From the NCBI RefSeq assembly GCF_022605725.1, contig NC_065547.1, forward strand, positions 23,229,167 through 23,293,166: a DNA stretch of 64,000 nucleotides, in the 5' to 3' direction. The notes under the pieces were generated by a model that worked only from the letters and a program-made list of their open reading frames with translations, ran no database searches and was not told the DNA's origin. The stretch comes from Anthonomus grandis grandis. Lineage: Eukaryota; Arthropoda; Insecta; Coleoptera; Curculionidae. Both the position numbers and the translations under genes were made by a program. Shown piece after piece: positions 32,901 through 41,100 of the stretch; the stretch's first letter is position 1, and each line of letters begins with the position of its first letter.

Positions 32901-34402
32901 GTTTCATTCCAAAATCACAGTTTAACAAATACATTTTATTATTCTGGACGTACTTACAACATTATTTGCATAAGTAAGTGCTTTAAAAAAGAGCGTTTCT
33001 ATGGACCTATTCAGAAGAAATGTCCAGGTAAAAAAGTTTGTTCAATGTACGATTGTCGAAAAATAAACTTTATAATTTTTGGAACAGCATCCCAAAAAGT
33101 AAAAAGCCAAACCAGAAAAATCTAAAGAGAAGAAACATCAATATCTAATTTACTAGCTGTGTTCTAATCCTAAGGAAACCTATTAAAGGTCGAAACTTAA
33201 TAATTCTAGTATAGCATCAGAAAGAGCTAAAAATCCCCGTTGCACAAACAGCAAAAAACCCAACTTGCAATAATCTCAAAGTTTGGATTTTGGAAGATTC
33301 TGTTTGTTTCTACAAGCATTTAGTAGCAAAAATTAGAAATAAGAAGAGTTATGTTAATGTGTTATAAAATTAAAGTAAATCTCAAAAACTAGAGTAAAAA
33401 TATGTTTTGTCGAGCTTCTTATTCCGCAGAATTTACTTTATAAAGGAACTTTAAATTACTAGAAACCAACTTACCAGATACATTTCCAAAATCTCTAAAT
33501 ATCCTATAATCAGTATCTCCTGGCACCACGCCACTCTGAAAAATTTCCTGTGCCAATGAGGAGGCATACGGATAAGGCACTTCTTCAGAATAAGTCTCCA
33601 GTATCCAAGGATGATTCGGTCCAGCTTGGAAAAGTACTTCTCTACCACCAGCTCCGCAGGCCTCCAAATTTATGAATGCTCGAACTTCTTTTGCCCATTT
33701 ATGCTGCGTAATAAAGCCATGAGAGGCCGGCATGAAATTCTCCTCTCCTCCATTAAACAAAAAGATTATATTGTGGCGTAAAATGGTTTTTGCTTGCACT
33801 AACGCTCTTAATATTTCCAACATTACTGCACAGCCTGCACCGTCATCGCTAGCACCAGGGCTGTCTAGGACAGAGTCAAAATGGCAGTTAATTAACAAAC
33901 TGTGAGAAGAAGCGATTTTAGAACCTAGTTTTACCACAATGTTCTGCACATCTTGGTATACATTGGTCATTCCATCTAGAAACTCCAAATTAAAAGCACC
34001 TGAGGCCTTTTGGACATCCAACTCTACTACATGATTAGGATGTGATTTGCTGATGATATTTTTTATTTCTTCAGTTATCACCTGCACTGCTAGTACTTCA
34101 TTCTCATAGCTACCGGCTACCCTCGGACCTATTCTGGTTAAATTCTTTAAAATGTTGTAGGCCCTCTCGGCTATAAAGCTGTCAGGGTTTTGTTCTTCGT
34201 CGGCTATCGTCAAACCTTTAGGTAGTTGCTTTTCTATTATTATTACCAAAGAGAATGTAAGGAGGATCAGTCCTAGTATGGCCATAAAATGGCTCGCAGG
34301 AAGGGGTTTTTCAAATTTTGAGGTAGCTTCGACGTCATTGTAGCTTCGGTGGTGAGCATCATGTTTTTCAGAGGTAGCAAATCTTTTTCGAATGGTGGAC
34401 AT
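14793..34402 (-). CDS. ERMP1: Endoplasmic reticulum metallopeptidase 1 (ERMP1/Felix-ina-like), nine coding exons
   Basis: This is a multi-pass ER membrane zinc exopeptidase of family M28. Exons (high to low): 34402-33475, 30975-30667, 22870-22641, 22585-22402, 22344-22228, 20213-19990, 19931-19604, 19546-19371, 14957-14793. Phases agree throughout, giving 886 residues, close to the family's usual length. A first membrane helix lies at about residues 38-56. Metal and catalytic residues are visible: H174 (INCHFDS), D186 (GASDDGAG), E220/E221 (NGGEEN), E247 (NLEACG) and H323 (YHTKFD). About eight further helices follow (residues 370-650), then a C-terminal domain ending YESWIL. The start ATG sits directly after an acceptor (TTTTTTCATTTCAG), so a separate 5' UTR exon must lie upstream. 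Introns total over 16 kb and are filled with transposons. All key residues are intact; the symbol follows the animal family name. Confidence 0.93.
15802..18300. mobile_element. DDE-like DNA transposon with near-perfect 32-bp TIRs
   Basis: Left end 15802-15833 and right end 18269-18300 are inverted copies differing at one base (position 6); the core reads GTACAGGGAAAAAACCAG then ATATGTCA. Outside flanks (ATGT on the left counting from GAAG, ATGG on the right) allow a degraded 4-bp duplication. A TIR-like motif recurs inside at about 15987-16013. The element carries a decayed transposase of the same family as 10400-13462. Confidence 0.8.
16121..17884 (+). pseudogene. Uncharacterised DDE-like transposase, second family member
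   Basis: ATG at 16121 starts an acidic then basic N-terminus, followed by a CNCSRLKCFEVL Cys block near 16255, IPVCAKAFCSIHGIT (frame changes near 16378 and in the A-run near 16465), a GRQSHYS block near 16610, LYETYRTIFNKEFNIAFG, a CATCDEF Cys pair near 16795, YYKRQLSMYAFNV near 17105, FCDSAGGQNKNFTIFRFI near 17280 and a C-terminal RCGEFLLPVPVYDG. Intron 17761-17822 precedes a short last exon ending 17884. The D-x-A/C-G/S-x-QNKN motif and His-containing follower are shared with the copy at 10830-13075. Stops at 16168-16170, 16844-16846 and 17591-17593 plus an AT-microsatellite insertion near 16995-17030 make it inactive. Confidence 0.6.
18782..19290 (+). pseudogene. LINE ORF1 fragment with AATAAA-repeat tail
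   Basis: ATG at 18782 opens MVLTRIDLEDIKRIVRDEM, an amphipathic heptad-like helix. After a stop near 18898 it continues as coiled coil and reaches DSQEQYFHRRNIRIFGFK, the signature entry into the RRM-like part of LINE ORF1 nucleic-acid-binding proteins. It breaks off near 19140 and ends with a tail of AATAAATAAATAAATA at about 19290. Orientation is opposite to ERMP1 and to the neighbouring LINE. Confidence 0.5.
19371..19546 (-). CDS. ERMP1: ERMP1 exon 8: C-terminal lumenal domain, part 2
   Basis: Begins GPSHIGAIISPIIG after acceptor AATTTGTAG and includes SYFVFYAYGLDPVPLRFWID. Donor AAG|GTAAGT, phase 0. Confidence 0.88.
19604..19931 (-). CDS. ERMP1: ERMP1 exon 7: C-terminal lumenal domain, part 1
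   Basis: Starts HTQRIFHD after acceptor ATGATCTTAG and ends EFEIS at donor GTG|GTTAGC, the only non-GTAAGT/GTATTG donor in the gene. It contains the Cys pair in KNECADYLYCGLPY, typical of the ERMP1 C-terminal domain. Confidence 0.88.
19990..20213 (-). CDS. ERMP1: ERMP1 exon 6: last membrane helices
   Basis: Acceptor TTAATTCTAG, donor GCG|GTAAGT. It encodes two hydrophobic segments, around MFALLFCFAVPLILLV and FLVATFLISFGVLLLTPLG. Confidence 0.9.
20214..22227. other. ERMP1 intron 5, nothing recognised
   Basis: Two kilobases of AT-rich intron between exons 5 and 6. I see no ORF with a domain, no long inverted repeats and no LINE tail. Confidence 0.4.
22228..22344 (-). CDS. ERMP1: ERMP1 exon 5: membrane helix pair
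   Basis: 39 codons between acceptor TTGATTGTAG and donor TCAG|GTAAGT. It contains WIFLHIFTVGLPFVQHF, then LTIGALYLFIPIMGRAGS. Confidence 0.9.
22402..22585 (-). CDS. ERMP1: ERMP1 exon 4: membrane helices
   Basis: Acceptor ATTTGTTAG, donor GAGAG|GTAAGT. It encodes an ELSPWTVFQLYYDAY segment followed by hydrophobic stretches around WTIVLFIGIGLR and FIALMWVAFASLG. Confidence 0.9.
22641..22870 (-). CDS. ERMP1: ERMP1 exon 3: two membrane helices
   Basis: Acceptor TTTCTTTAG, donor AAG|GTATTG. It carries helices around GIILLSWALCVLFNLG and FFLYVVPTLVISLVTI. The exon brings the frame back to phase 0. Confidence 0.9.
23413..23431. repeat. Left arm of a 19-bp perfect inverted pair
   Basis: Sequence TCGCTCTTATCGTGCGGGT is found exactly in reverse complement at 26274-26292. 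The pair encloses the Sailor-like gene and the tandem hairpins, so it may mark the element's ends, although no TA duplication is apparent. Confidence 0.55.
23532..24655 (+). pseudogene. Sailor-like (DD81E) Tc1/mariner-group transposase, copy A
   Basis: An IS630/Tc1/mariner-superfamily DDE transposase. A linker (CKRKKPTEDLSECVK) and second helix-turn-helix region begin at 23538; the frame shifts near 23645; then 327 codons are open (23672-24655). Catalytic acids by ORF numbering: D60 in VVFLDETW, D152 in LIVLDNASYH, E234 in FNAIELIW. The 81 residues between the second D and E are far more than the 34-41 usual for Tc1/mariner and close to the DD82E group I know as Sailor. The C-terminus is acidic. 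The first HTH is absent in sense orientation and lies in antisense at 24685-24850. One frameshift is the only damage seen in the catalytic part. Confidence 0.75.
24685..24850 (-). other. Antisense first-HTH and linker segment of the Sailor-like transposase, copy A
   Basis: Minus-strand reading is open: VQEEVAKALGISLRMVQKV (a canonical helix-turn-helix), then ISKQETTCKRKKPKTED and LSECVK. The last 51 bases (24685-24735) match the sense linker at 23538-23585 in inverted orientation, with one 3-base indel. It starts right after a possible acceptor (TTGCTTAG). It is therefore the missing N-terminal DNA-binding part of the gene at 23532-24655, on the other strand. Confidence 0.7.
24930..25365. repeat. 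Three tandem units, each with a strong hairpin
   Basis: Units of about 155-185 bp each contain AAATTGGTGAATG, an AGATAGAAATGCCC-like loop and CGCATTCACCAG. Hairpins lie at about 24961-25003, 25115-25160 and 25298-25342. In the third, TGGTGAATGCG pairs with CGCATTCACCA and GGG pairs with CCC, with a loop of about 11 nt. Units share a downstream TAATGTGTAAA and GAAAACGACATTTTAAAGAAC block. Confidence 0.75.
25380..26273. other. Unassigned part of the Sailor-like region
   Basis: AT-rich. The frame at 25991-26218 has no known motif. No LINE or transposase similarity was seen. Confidence 0.35.
26274..26292. repeat. Right arm of the 19-bp perfect inverted pair
   Basis: Exact reverse complement of 23413-23431. 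Confidence 0.55.
26418..26706 (+). repeat. Possible solo LTR with promoter-like core
   Basis: The segment begins TGTGACGATA and ends TTTACA. It is more GC-rich than the flanks, has a TATAAAAG box at about 26526 with a TTCAGTG initiator-like site about 45 bp downstream, and an AATAAA near 26632. This order fits an LTR (promoter, then polyadenylation signal), but no target duplication or second copy was seen in the window. Confidence 0.35.
27000..27460 (+). pseudogene. Non-LTR reverse transcriptase scrap
   Basis: SGIPQGFYIWPTAVFTLISD resembles the GVPQGSPLGPLLF block of jockey-type RTs. The expected active-site box downstream is not recognisable and several stops follow. Confidence 0.42.
28232..30210. 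mobile_element. Mariner-type element with long (about 295 bp) TIRs
   Basis: Ends are CAGGGTGGCCATTTGAAAAC (28232) and its inverse (30210), each flanked by TA. Inverted similarity runs about 28232-28526 against 29917-30210, with only scattered differences, and includes a shared CCCCCGCTAG region. The transposase lies between, on the minus strand. Confidence 0.9.
28567..29647 (-). pseudogene. Mariner-type transposase of the 28232-30210 element
   Basis: The N-terminal HTH region starts near 29647 (LAERVKTISLFFANNENANR) and the second near 29440 (ILGHIVQDPTLSTRKLS). The catalytic part has CFSDECSFFLNG (first Asp), FQQDGAPSHYAARV (second Asp) and WPPRSPD (third block, normally SPDLTPLDFFLWG). The third block has lost several residues, which removes the usual last catalytic Asp context and shifts frame near 28770. 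A stop after EMYLE near 28968 and two N-terminal frame changes add to the damage. The long, well-matched TIRs suggest it could still be moved by another enzyme. Confidence 0.82.
30667..30975 (-). CDS. ERMP1: ERMP1 exon 2: end of peptidase domain and first helix of the membrane core
   Basis: 103 codons in phase 1. It supplies the last zinc ligand H323 in VYHTKFDS and a hydrophobic run around FVIRWPMAVADVINILSVII. The acceptor is ATGTTATAG, the donor GATG|GTAAGT. Confidence 0.92.
31370..31900 (+). pseudogene. RTE-like LINE scrap
   Basis: Readings such as CQQRLEQITDSRITDDDNSE, then LLNAAEEGLGKK, resemble the endonuclease-to-RT linker of RTE-type LINEs. Stops are frequent and RT motifs are not present, so this is a weak call. 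Confidence 0.35.
32310..33474. other. ERMP1 intron 1, remainder
   Basis: AT-rich. The frame at 32898-33125 shows no motif. Nothing was recognised. Confidence 0.4.
33475..34402 (-). CDS. ERMP1: ERMP1 exon 1: signal-anchor helix and most of the M28 domain
   Basis: Encodes residues 1-310, with the cytosolic basic N-terminus, helix 38-56 and catalytic residues H174, D186, E220, E221 and E247. The donor is CTG|GTAAGT, and an acceptor immediately precedes the ATG. Confidence 0.93.
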
Positions 34403-34917
34403 CTGAAATGAAAAAACAAGTTTTTATAAAGCCATTTATCGAATGTTTAAAATTATATTGGTTTCTTAAGAATTTTCGCACCAGTATTCTAGTACGAAAC
34501 ATAAGACCGACGAACCAAAATTAAATACGGTATAAGATACGGCTAAAACCTTGTAGCGATAAGTATTCAAATATTCTTAATAATAGAAACAAATTGTGTA
34601 TAACTATATAAGTTCGGAGAGCATCTTCACGTCACAAGTAAAAATCCCAACACTCCTAATATCCCCACTAATAACTGCTTACATGTAAAGTTATTGACAA
34701 TTATCCTTGCTGGTTCAATCCAGACTGAGTCGGATCTTCTTAAATAATTTTCCATTTGGTTACTTAAATAGAATAACATAATATAAAAACAGCTATTATA
34801 CCTATATCATCTACATAAAGTCCATGGACTTCTGAAGATTTTTCTCGTAGAATACAATTTGCGAACTGGCTATTAGATCAGCAGCGAACTAATCCAAACT
34901 TCAATACCATTATTCTT
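34403..34917. other. Upstream of the ERMP1 start; splice acceptor at its edge
   Basis: The minus-strand acceptor TTTTTTCATTTCAG ends at 34403, directly before the ATG, so this is intron and the 5' UTR exon and promoter lie further right. Its exact place was not identified; the next 2.2 kb are a transposon. Confidence 0.5.
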
Positions 34918-35272
34918 TTTACCAAAATTTCACACTTAAACTGTAATAGAGCGCAAGTTACAATTAGTATCGGAGTTTCAAAGTTTATTTTGTTTTGTCT
35001 AATGTGTATTAATAAAAATACGATCAATTCCAAGCTTCTGTGTAAACTTATAGAAAAAATAGAGACATTGAAACGTCCTTTATTTTTAGATATCATCATC
35101 ATGCCGATGCCTGGCCAATTCTCAGAATTATGGCCTCTTTTGTGCGGGGCAGGTCATGTAAACAACCATTATTAGACTGAGACCTCTTATAAAGCTACTA
35201 AGCATTAGAGCCCCGATTGTGGGGTTATTTTAGGTTTTAATGTTAAATAAAACACAATTTTGTTTAAACTAT

Positions 35273-36305
35273 TTATTGTTCATGTTCAAAATGCAATGTA
35301 TTATTTCTAATACAGGCACGAGCCCTTTTTGTTACTTGGGTGGTGGTTACTCTTATGGTCATATCTTCTTTCATCCTGTCAAATGCTTCATTTATTTTGC
35401 GAATCAACTTTTCTCTTATTCTTATTTCGGTGGTGTACACAAGCTCCTTTGCCCGGCCCCATATGAAAAAATCCAACGGAGTTAGGTCAGGCGATCGAGG
35501 AGGCCAAGGAAAGGTTCCGCCTCTACCGATCCAACCATCCGGAAAACAGTCGTCTAAGTAATTCCTGACAGCCAAGGACCAATGCGCTGGACAACCATCT
35601 TGCTGAAGATTATTGGTCTTTCTCGTTCCAATAATCCTGCTTCGTCTAGAAGAACGGGGATATCATTTTGTAGAAAATCTAAATAGTTGGAACCATTTAA
35701 ATTCTCTGGTAGAAAATGTGGCTTAATAATAGTCGTGCCTATTACTCCGGCCCACACATTGACCGAAAATCTGTTCTGAAATGATTTTTATTTTTTCAGT
35801 GCGGATTGCATCTTGGTAATAACCTCCCTGGAAAAATTGGACTCGTTTGTCCACAAGATACTTCTTAAGAATAACGGGTCCTCGATGTCCACATTCAATA
35901 AAAAGCGGCAGAACTGAATTCGTCTTGCAGGGTCTTCTTCTTGTAAGCCCTGCACCCCGGACCATGAAAGGGATACTATCCATCTTTCTTCATGGTCGTC
36001 CACACCTTCCATCTAGAAAGGCCAAGTTCTTCAGCTACTTTTCTGACGCTTGCAGTAGGGTCTGCGGTAAAAGCTTCCAGTATTTGCTCCTCAATCTCTA
36101 CATTATTATGGCCAGGGTTGACTCCACGTGCCGGATTATTCCCAACTTCAGTAAGACGGCAAAAGGTGTTTTGAAACACCCTGAAGTTTGGTAACCTCCG
36201 ATCTGGATAACGTTCCTGGTACAAGCGTCGTGCCAAAGCTCCGTTACCGTTAGCGCGTCCATATGTGAAGACAATGTCAGCGTACTCTTGGTTGGCAAAT
36301 TCCAT
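35273..36305 (-). pseudogene. Mariner-type transposase of the 34918-37132 element
   Basis: N-terminus MEFANQEYADIVFTYGRANG with two HTH regions (LARRLYQERYPDRRLP; VRKVAEELGLSRWKVW). The first catalytic block reads LWTNESNFS, with Asn where family members have Asp. The second, around 35600, is out of frame near a QQDG-type codon run. The third is intact: WPPRSPDLTPLDFFIWG. Frame changes occur near 36000, 35770 and 35600. Length (about 345 codons) is normal for the family; it is inactive by substitution and frameshifts. Confidence 0.8.
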
Positions 36306-36474
36306 TTTACAATACTGTTTAATAAAATGGGCAGAAACTCGATTTAAAAAACAGTGGATGCAGTCAGTACAAAGTTGATAATCTTACAAGATTAGAAGCG
36401 AGAGTGAAACTAAACAACAAGAGGCTAAAATCACACGTTTTTATTTATTAAGCGAGTACCTAACTTGTAACCCC

Positions 36475-36580
36475 CACCCCAAAGTACCTACTAGGTACCC
36501 CTTACCCTACATTATACTACTAGGTACATCTACTATATAGGTACATCTACTATTAGGTACCTCTGCTTAATTTTGTTTTT
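36475..36580. repeat. TAGGTAC minisatellite
   Basis: Short tandem units built on TAGGTACATCTACTAT and CTAGGTACC, about six partial copies, inside the 5' untranslated part of the mariner-type element (minus sense). Confidence 0.6.
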
Positions 36581-37132
36581 ATTACTTTTTATTTACCTGA
36601 ATATTTACCTGAACTGTCCCATAATAGAAAACCAATCCAGTAAGTTTTGTTTACATGATCTGCCGCACAAAAGAGGCCATAATTCTGAGAATTGGCCAGG
36701 CATCGGCATGAGTGATATCTTAAAATAAAGGGCAGAAGCTAGGTATATTTTTAGAGAGGTTTGAACGACAAAAGCATTTTTATAACAATTATTTAAACCC
36801 AAAACTAAGCATTTTTATTTTAACTCCATATTTATTTTTTACGTTTCAATATCTCTATTTTTTCTAATAAGTTTACACAGAAGCTTGAAATTGATCGTAT
36901 TTTTTTAATACACATTAGACAAAACAAAATAAACTTTGAAACTCCGATACTAATTGTAACTTGCGCTCTATTACCGTTTAAGTGTGAAATTTTGGTATTT
37001 CCTGAGAAAAATGCAAAAATTGCCATAAAAAAATTATAAACAAATTTCGACCTACACATATTTAACTTAAAATGTTTGAAATTAAGTCAGCTATCACCCC
37101 CTTAAAGAATTGCATCTAGCTTCCGGACACCC

Positions 37133-37644
37133 TGAATATCTCCTCCATACTTTAGGCCTTCTGCTGATGTTGTATCGCATCCAGGTGTTTTACTGTTGGA
37201 GTTTGTTGCTCTTCTACGTCTATCGTCTGGTATGTTATAGTCATTGCAGTTATGTTGTTATCTGCATTAAGTAGATTGTTGAATATATTGATTGTAAATA
37301 TATTTGTCAAAACATCCCCTTGCCCCTAAGCACATGTTGAACTCAAAGAAAGTTGTTGTTTACTGATTCTAGTCTTTCAATGTTCTAAGATGATATCGCA
37401 AACCATACTGTTACCTTCGGACTGTATAACTGTTGTTCGTGAGCTCTTGCGGAATTTCTGAACTCCAGTTTTATTTGTTGGTGTAACCGGATAAATCAAA
37501 GTGCATCTCGACAGACATCCACAAATTGTGAATATTAATCTCAATCTCAAGGAAAGTTTTAGCAAAACGTAAACTATTTGGAATTTTGTATGCGTGAAAA
37601 TTGAGATATTTGTACAATATTCGAAGTAAAGAAGTCTTACATAT
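37133..37644. other. Flank between mariner-type and gypsy elements
   Basis: 37138-37205 closely matches 44905-44990 (both include CTCCATACTTTAGGC and CTGATGTTGTATC), the edge of an RTE-like LINE remnant. The rest is unassigned. Confidence 0.4.
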
Positions 37645-38139
37645 TGTAACGAAATTCGGGAACACACCTTTATTGTCAACGTCAAAAACACTAACCTAAC
37701 TCGCCTTGACTGTCGTTTAATTGTTTCCAAGGTAAAAACTGACTAAACAATTAAAACTGAATGATTTGTCACGAAGCGCGTCCTTTTTAAAACCCGATGG
37801 AACAGTTTCGAAATATTTAGAATTATCTTCATTGTTTTTGCCCAAAGAGACCAATAATTTTAGGAGAATACTGACAGTCAAAGCAAGCAAGTATACAAAT
37901 TCTAGAAAATTAGAACTAAAGGGATTTGCAATAATATAACCTAAATAACCTAAATTGGGGCCAAAATGGGGCTCTCAAACAAGATGAACTACTTAAAAAC
38001 TAAACACTATAGATGAAAATAATAGACCAAACGTAAGTAGAACCCTAAAGAAACCCTACGAATCAACTTTAACTACAGAATACTAATAAAATTGTACAAA
38101 AACTAGCAGAATAATTAACGTATTTACATTTTCATAATA
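37645..38139 (-). repeat. Gypsy LTR (3' LTR in element sense)
   Basis: 495 bp. It differs from the LTR at 43154-43648 by one base that I could see (AACTAAAGGG against AACTACAGGG). Flanked on the left by ATAT (37641-37644), the target duplication. Confidence 0.93.
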
Positions 38140-38152
38140 CTGCTCCCCTCTC
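38140..38152 (-). other. Polypurine tract of the gypsy element
   Basis: Minus strand GAGAGGGGAGCAG directly abuts the 3' LTR, which starts TATTATG in element sense. It primes plus-strand DNA synthesis. Confidence 0.75.
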
Positions 38153-41100
38153 AAGTTTGATCGTCCCGATCAAACATGGGACCACCTGAGTCATGATAGG
38201 GCGCTAGCCGGACGATGTTTACAATTTTCATCTTCGCTGTCGGATGTCGTTGGATACGGTACACCACGTCGTTGATTCTGGTGACCACATTGAATGGACC
38301 TTCCCAATCCTTCTGGAGCTTTGGTGACTTGCCCTTCGTCCTCCGTGGATTGTATAACCAGACTTTATCCCCAGGATTAAAACCGGTAGAATTTGCCTTT
38401 ATGTCATAACGTGATTTCATTCTGTTACTTTCTAGATGAAGTTTATCCCGTGCTTGTTCGTGAACAATTTGTAAACGCTCTTGTAAATGGTCGACGTACT
38501 CCTCAAGGGTTTCAGACTTATGGGGTCTTCCAGTAATAATGTCCAAAGGTAAACGAAGTTCATCACCGTAGACAACTTTTGCCGGGCTTTTTCCAGTTGA
38601 CTTGTGGATAGAAGAACGATATGCCAATAGGAATGGTTGTATACAGGTATCCCAGTCGGTTTGCTTAGAGTTTACTACCATCTTTAAATAGGTTTCAAAT
38701 GTGCGGTTAAATCTTTCAACCATTCCATCAGACTGAGGGTGTAGTGGGGTTGTACGGGTCTTATTGATTCCCAGCAACTGGCATACTTGTTGGAATATTT
38801 GTGACTCAAAGTTCCTTCCTTGGTCTGAATGTATTTCTCTGGGTACACCAAATCGACAAATCCAGTTCTGGAACAGCACTTCAGCTACTGTCGTTGCTTC
38901 TTGGTTTGGAATCGGATACACCTCGGGCCACTTACTAAAGTAATCCATAGCAACAAGAGCATATCGGTTTCCGGAGCTACTAGTAGGAAAGGGTCCTGCT
39001 ACGTCTATGGCAATTCGTTCAAAGGGTGCACCAACAAGATACTGCATCATCTTTCCTCTTGTCCGGGTTTTTGGGCCCTTGCTTGACGAACACTGCTCAC
39101 ACTGTCGGCACCAGCGTTCAACATCTTGATGACTGTTCAGCCAGTAAAACCGTTCTCTCACTTTTGCCAAGGTCTTACTAACTCCAAAATGTCCTCCGCC
39201 GACACCGCCATGAACAGCTTCAAGGACTTCCGGAATACGTTTTCGAGGAAGGACTGTCAGATATGTCTTTTCTTTTCCATCTACGCTCTCCCAGACTCTT
39301 TTTAATAATCCATCTTTTATAACCAATGAATTCCATTGAGACCAATAAGCTTTAAGTTCTGGAGATTTGTCAGAAATGTCTTTCCATTCTGGTTTTGAAA
39401 TTTCTCGAGATTTCAGTTCGTAAATAAGACCAAATACTGGGTCATCACACTGATCTTGGATTAAACTAGCTACATCCCACTCTTTAGAACTGTGAAGGCC
39501 AATACGATTACAAGTAAATATCTCTGGATGCTGTTTTGATTCCTTTTTAAAACAATGTTGACATGTTTCAATACAGGGTCTTCTCGATAAAGCATCGGCA
39601 TTTTGGTGATATGCGCCTTTCCTATGTTCTATTGTAAAGTCATACTCTTGTAATCGTTGAAGCCACCTTGCTATTTGTCCTTCGGGATTTTTAAACTGAA
39701 ACAGCCATTTCAACGAAGCATGGTCGGTTCTAAGGATAAATCGTTGACCATACAAATATTTATGGAAATGTTCAATAGCTTTTACTGCTGACAATAGCTC
39801 TCGTCTGGTGACACAATAGTTTCTTTCTGGTTTTGATAACGTTTTACTGAAATAAGCTATCACGTGCTCGCCATCTTCATATTTTTGTGATAGAACGGCC
39901 CCAATTCCAACATTACTCGCATCGGTATCCAAAATAAAAGGTTGTCCAGGAATCGGATATGTTAAAATTGGAGATGTGCATAGTGCTCTTTTTAACCGTT
40001 GAAATGCTTCTTCACAGTCTGTTGACCAACTAAATACCATTTTGTCCTCCGTGAGCTTATGTAGAGGCTTTGCAAGATTAGCGAAATTTCTTACAAATCT
40101 TCTGTAATAGGTACAAAGGCCCAGAAAGCTTCTTAACTGGTGTTTATCAGTGGGTCGTGGCCAATTTTCGATTGCCTCTACTTTATCTGGATCAGTCTTG
40201 ACACCTTTTTCTGATATTACATGGCCAAGGTATCGAACTTCTTTTTGAAATAAGCAACATTTTTTAGGACTTAGCTTCAGGTTGGCCTCTCGCAGTTTAA
40301 CAAATACCTCTTGAATATTCTTTAAATGATCTTCAAATGTTTTTCCCAGTATGATGACGTCATCCAGATAAACTAAACATGATTCCCAAGTCATTCCACG
40401 TAAAACTGTTTCCATAAGTCTCTCAAACGTAGCTGGAGCATTGCAGAGTCCAAAGGGCATTACTGTAAACTGCCAAAGTCCCGTTCCAGTCGAGAATGCG
40501 GTCTTTTCTTTATCTTCTGGATGCATCTTTACCTGCCAGTATCCACTCTTTAGATCGAGTGTTGAGAACCATTGTGAACCTGATAACGTGTCCAGGGTGT
40601 CGTCAATTCTTGGTAGGGGATAACTGTCTTTCTTGGTAATGTCATTCAGTCGCCGATAGTCTACACAAAATCTAGTGGATCCATCCTTTTTCTTTACTAG
40701 CACAACTGGAGATGTCCAAGGACTCTGAGAAGGTTCTATCACTCCTTGTGTCCTCATTTCTTGAAGCATTGAGGAAACTTCTCCTTGTTTAGCTATCGGA
40801 ATTCTTCGAGGTGCTTGTTTAATCGGAGCATTGTCTCCAGTGTTAATTCGATGCTGCACCAAATCAGTTCTTCCCAGGTCATTATCGTGCAAGGAAAACA
40901 CATCTTGATTTTCTTCAAGAAGACGTCGCAATTTACTACACTGGTCTATGGTTAAATTGGCAGATGATTCTTCAAATAGGTTTTGTAAACATACAGGAAA
41001 AGGTCTGTTTGAATAACGACTTCTATCAGCATTTTTCATGACTGCCACTACTTCAGAGCATACGCCAATGTTCTCTCCTTGTTTCAGGTGTTGATCATAT

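Larger units (their letters stand above)
34918..37132. mobile_element. Mariner-type element, left end truncated
   Basis: The inner inverted pair 35090-35165 / 36652-36725 (shared GCCGATGCCTGGCCAATTCT) continues outward through GAGCGCAAGTTACAATTAGT on both sides. On the right it reaches a terminal CCGGACACCCTG at 37132; on the left it stops near 34918, so roughly 130 bp of the left end is missing. The left arm also lacks about 95 bp that the right arm has at about 36738-36838. Confidence 0.75.
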
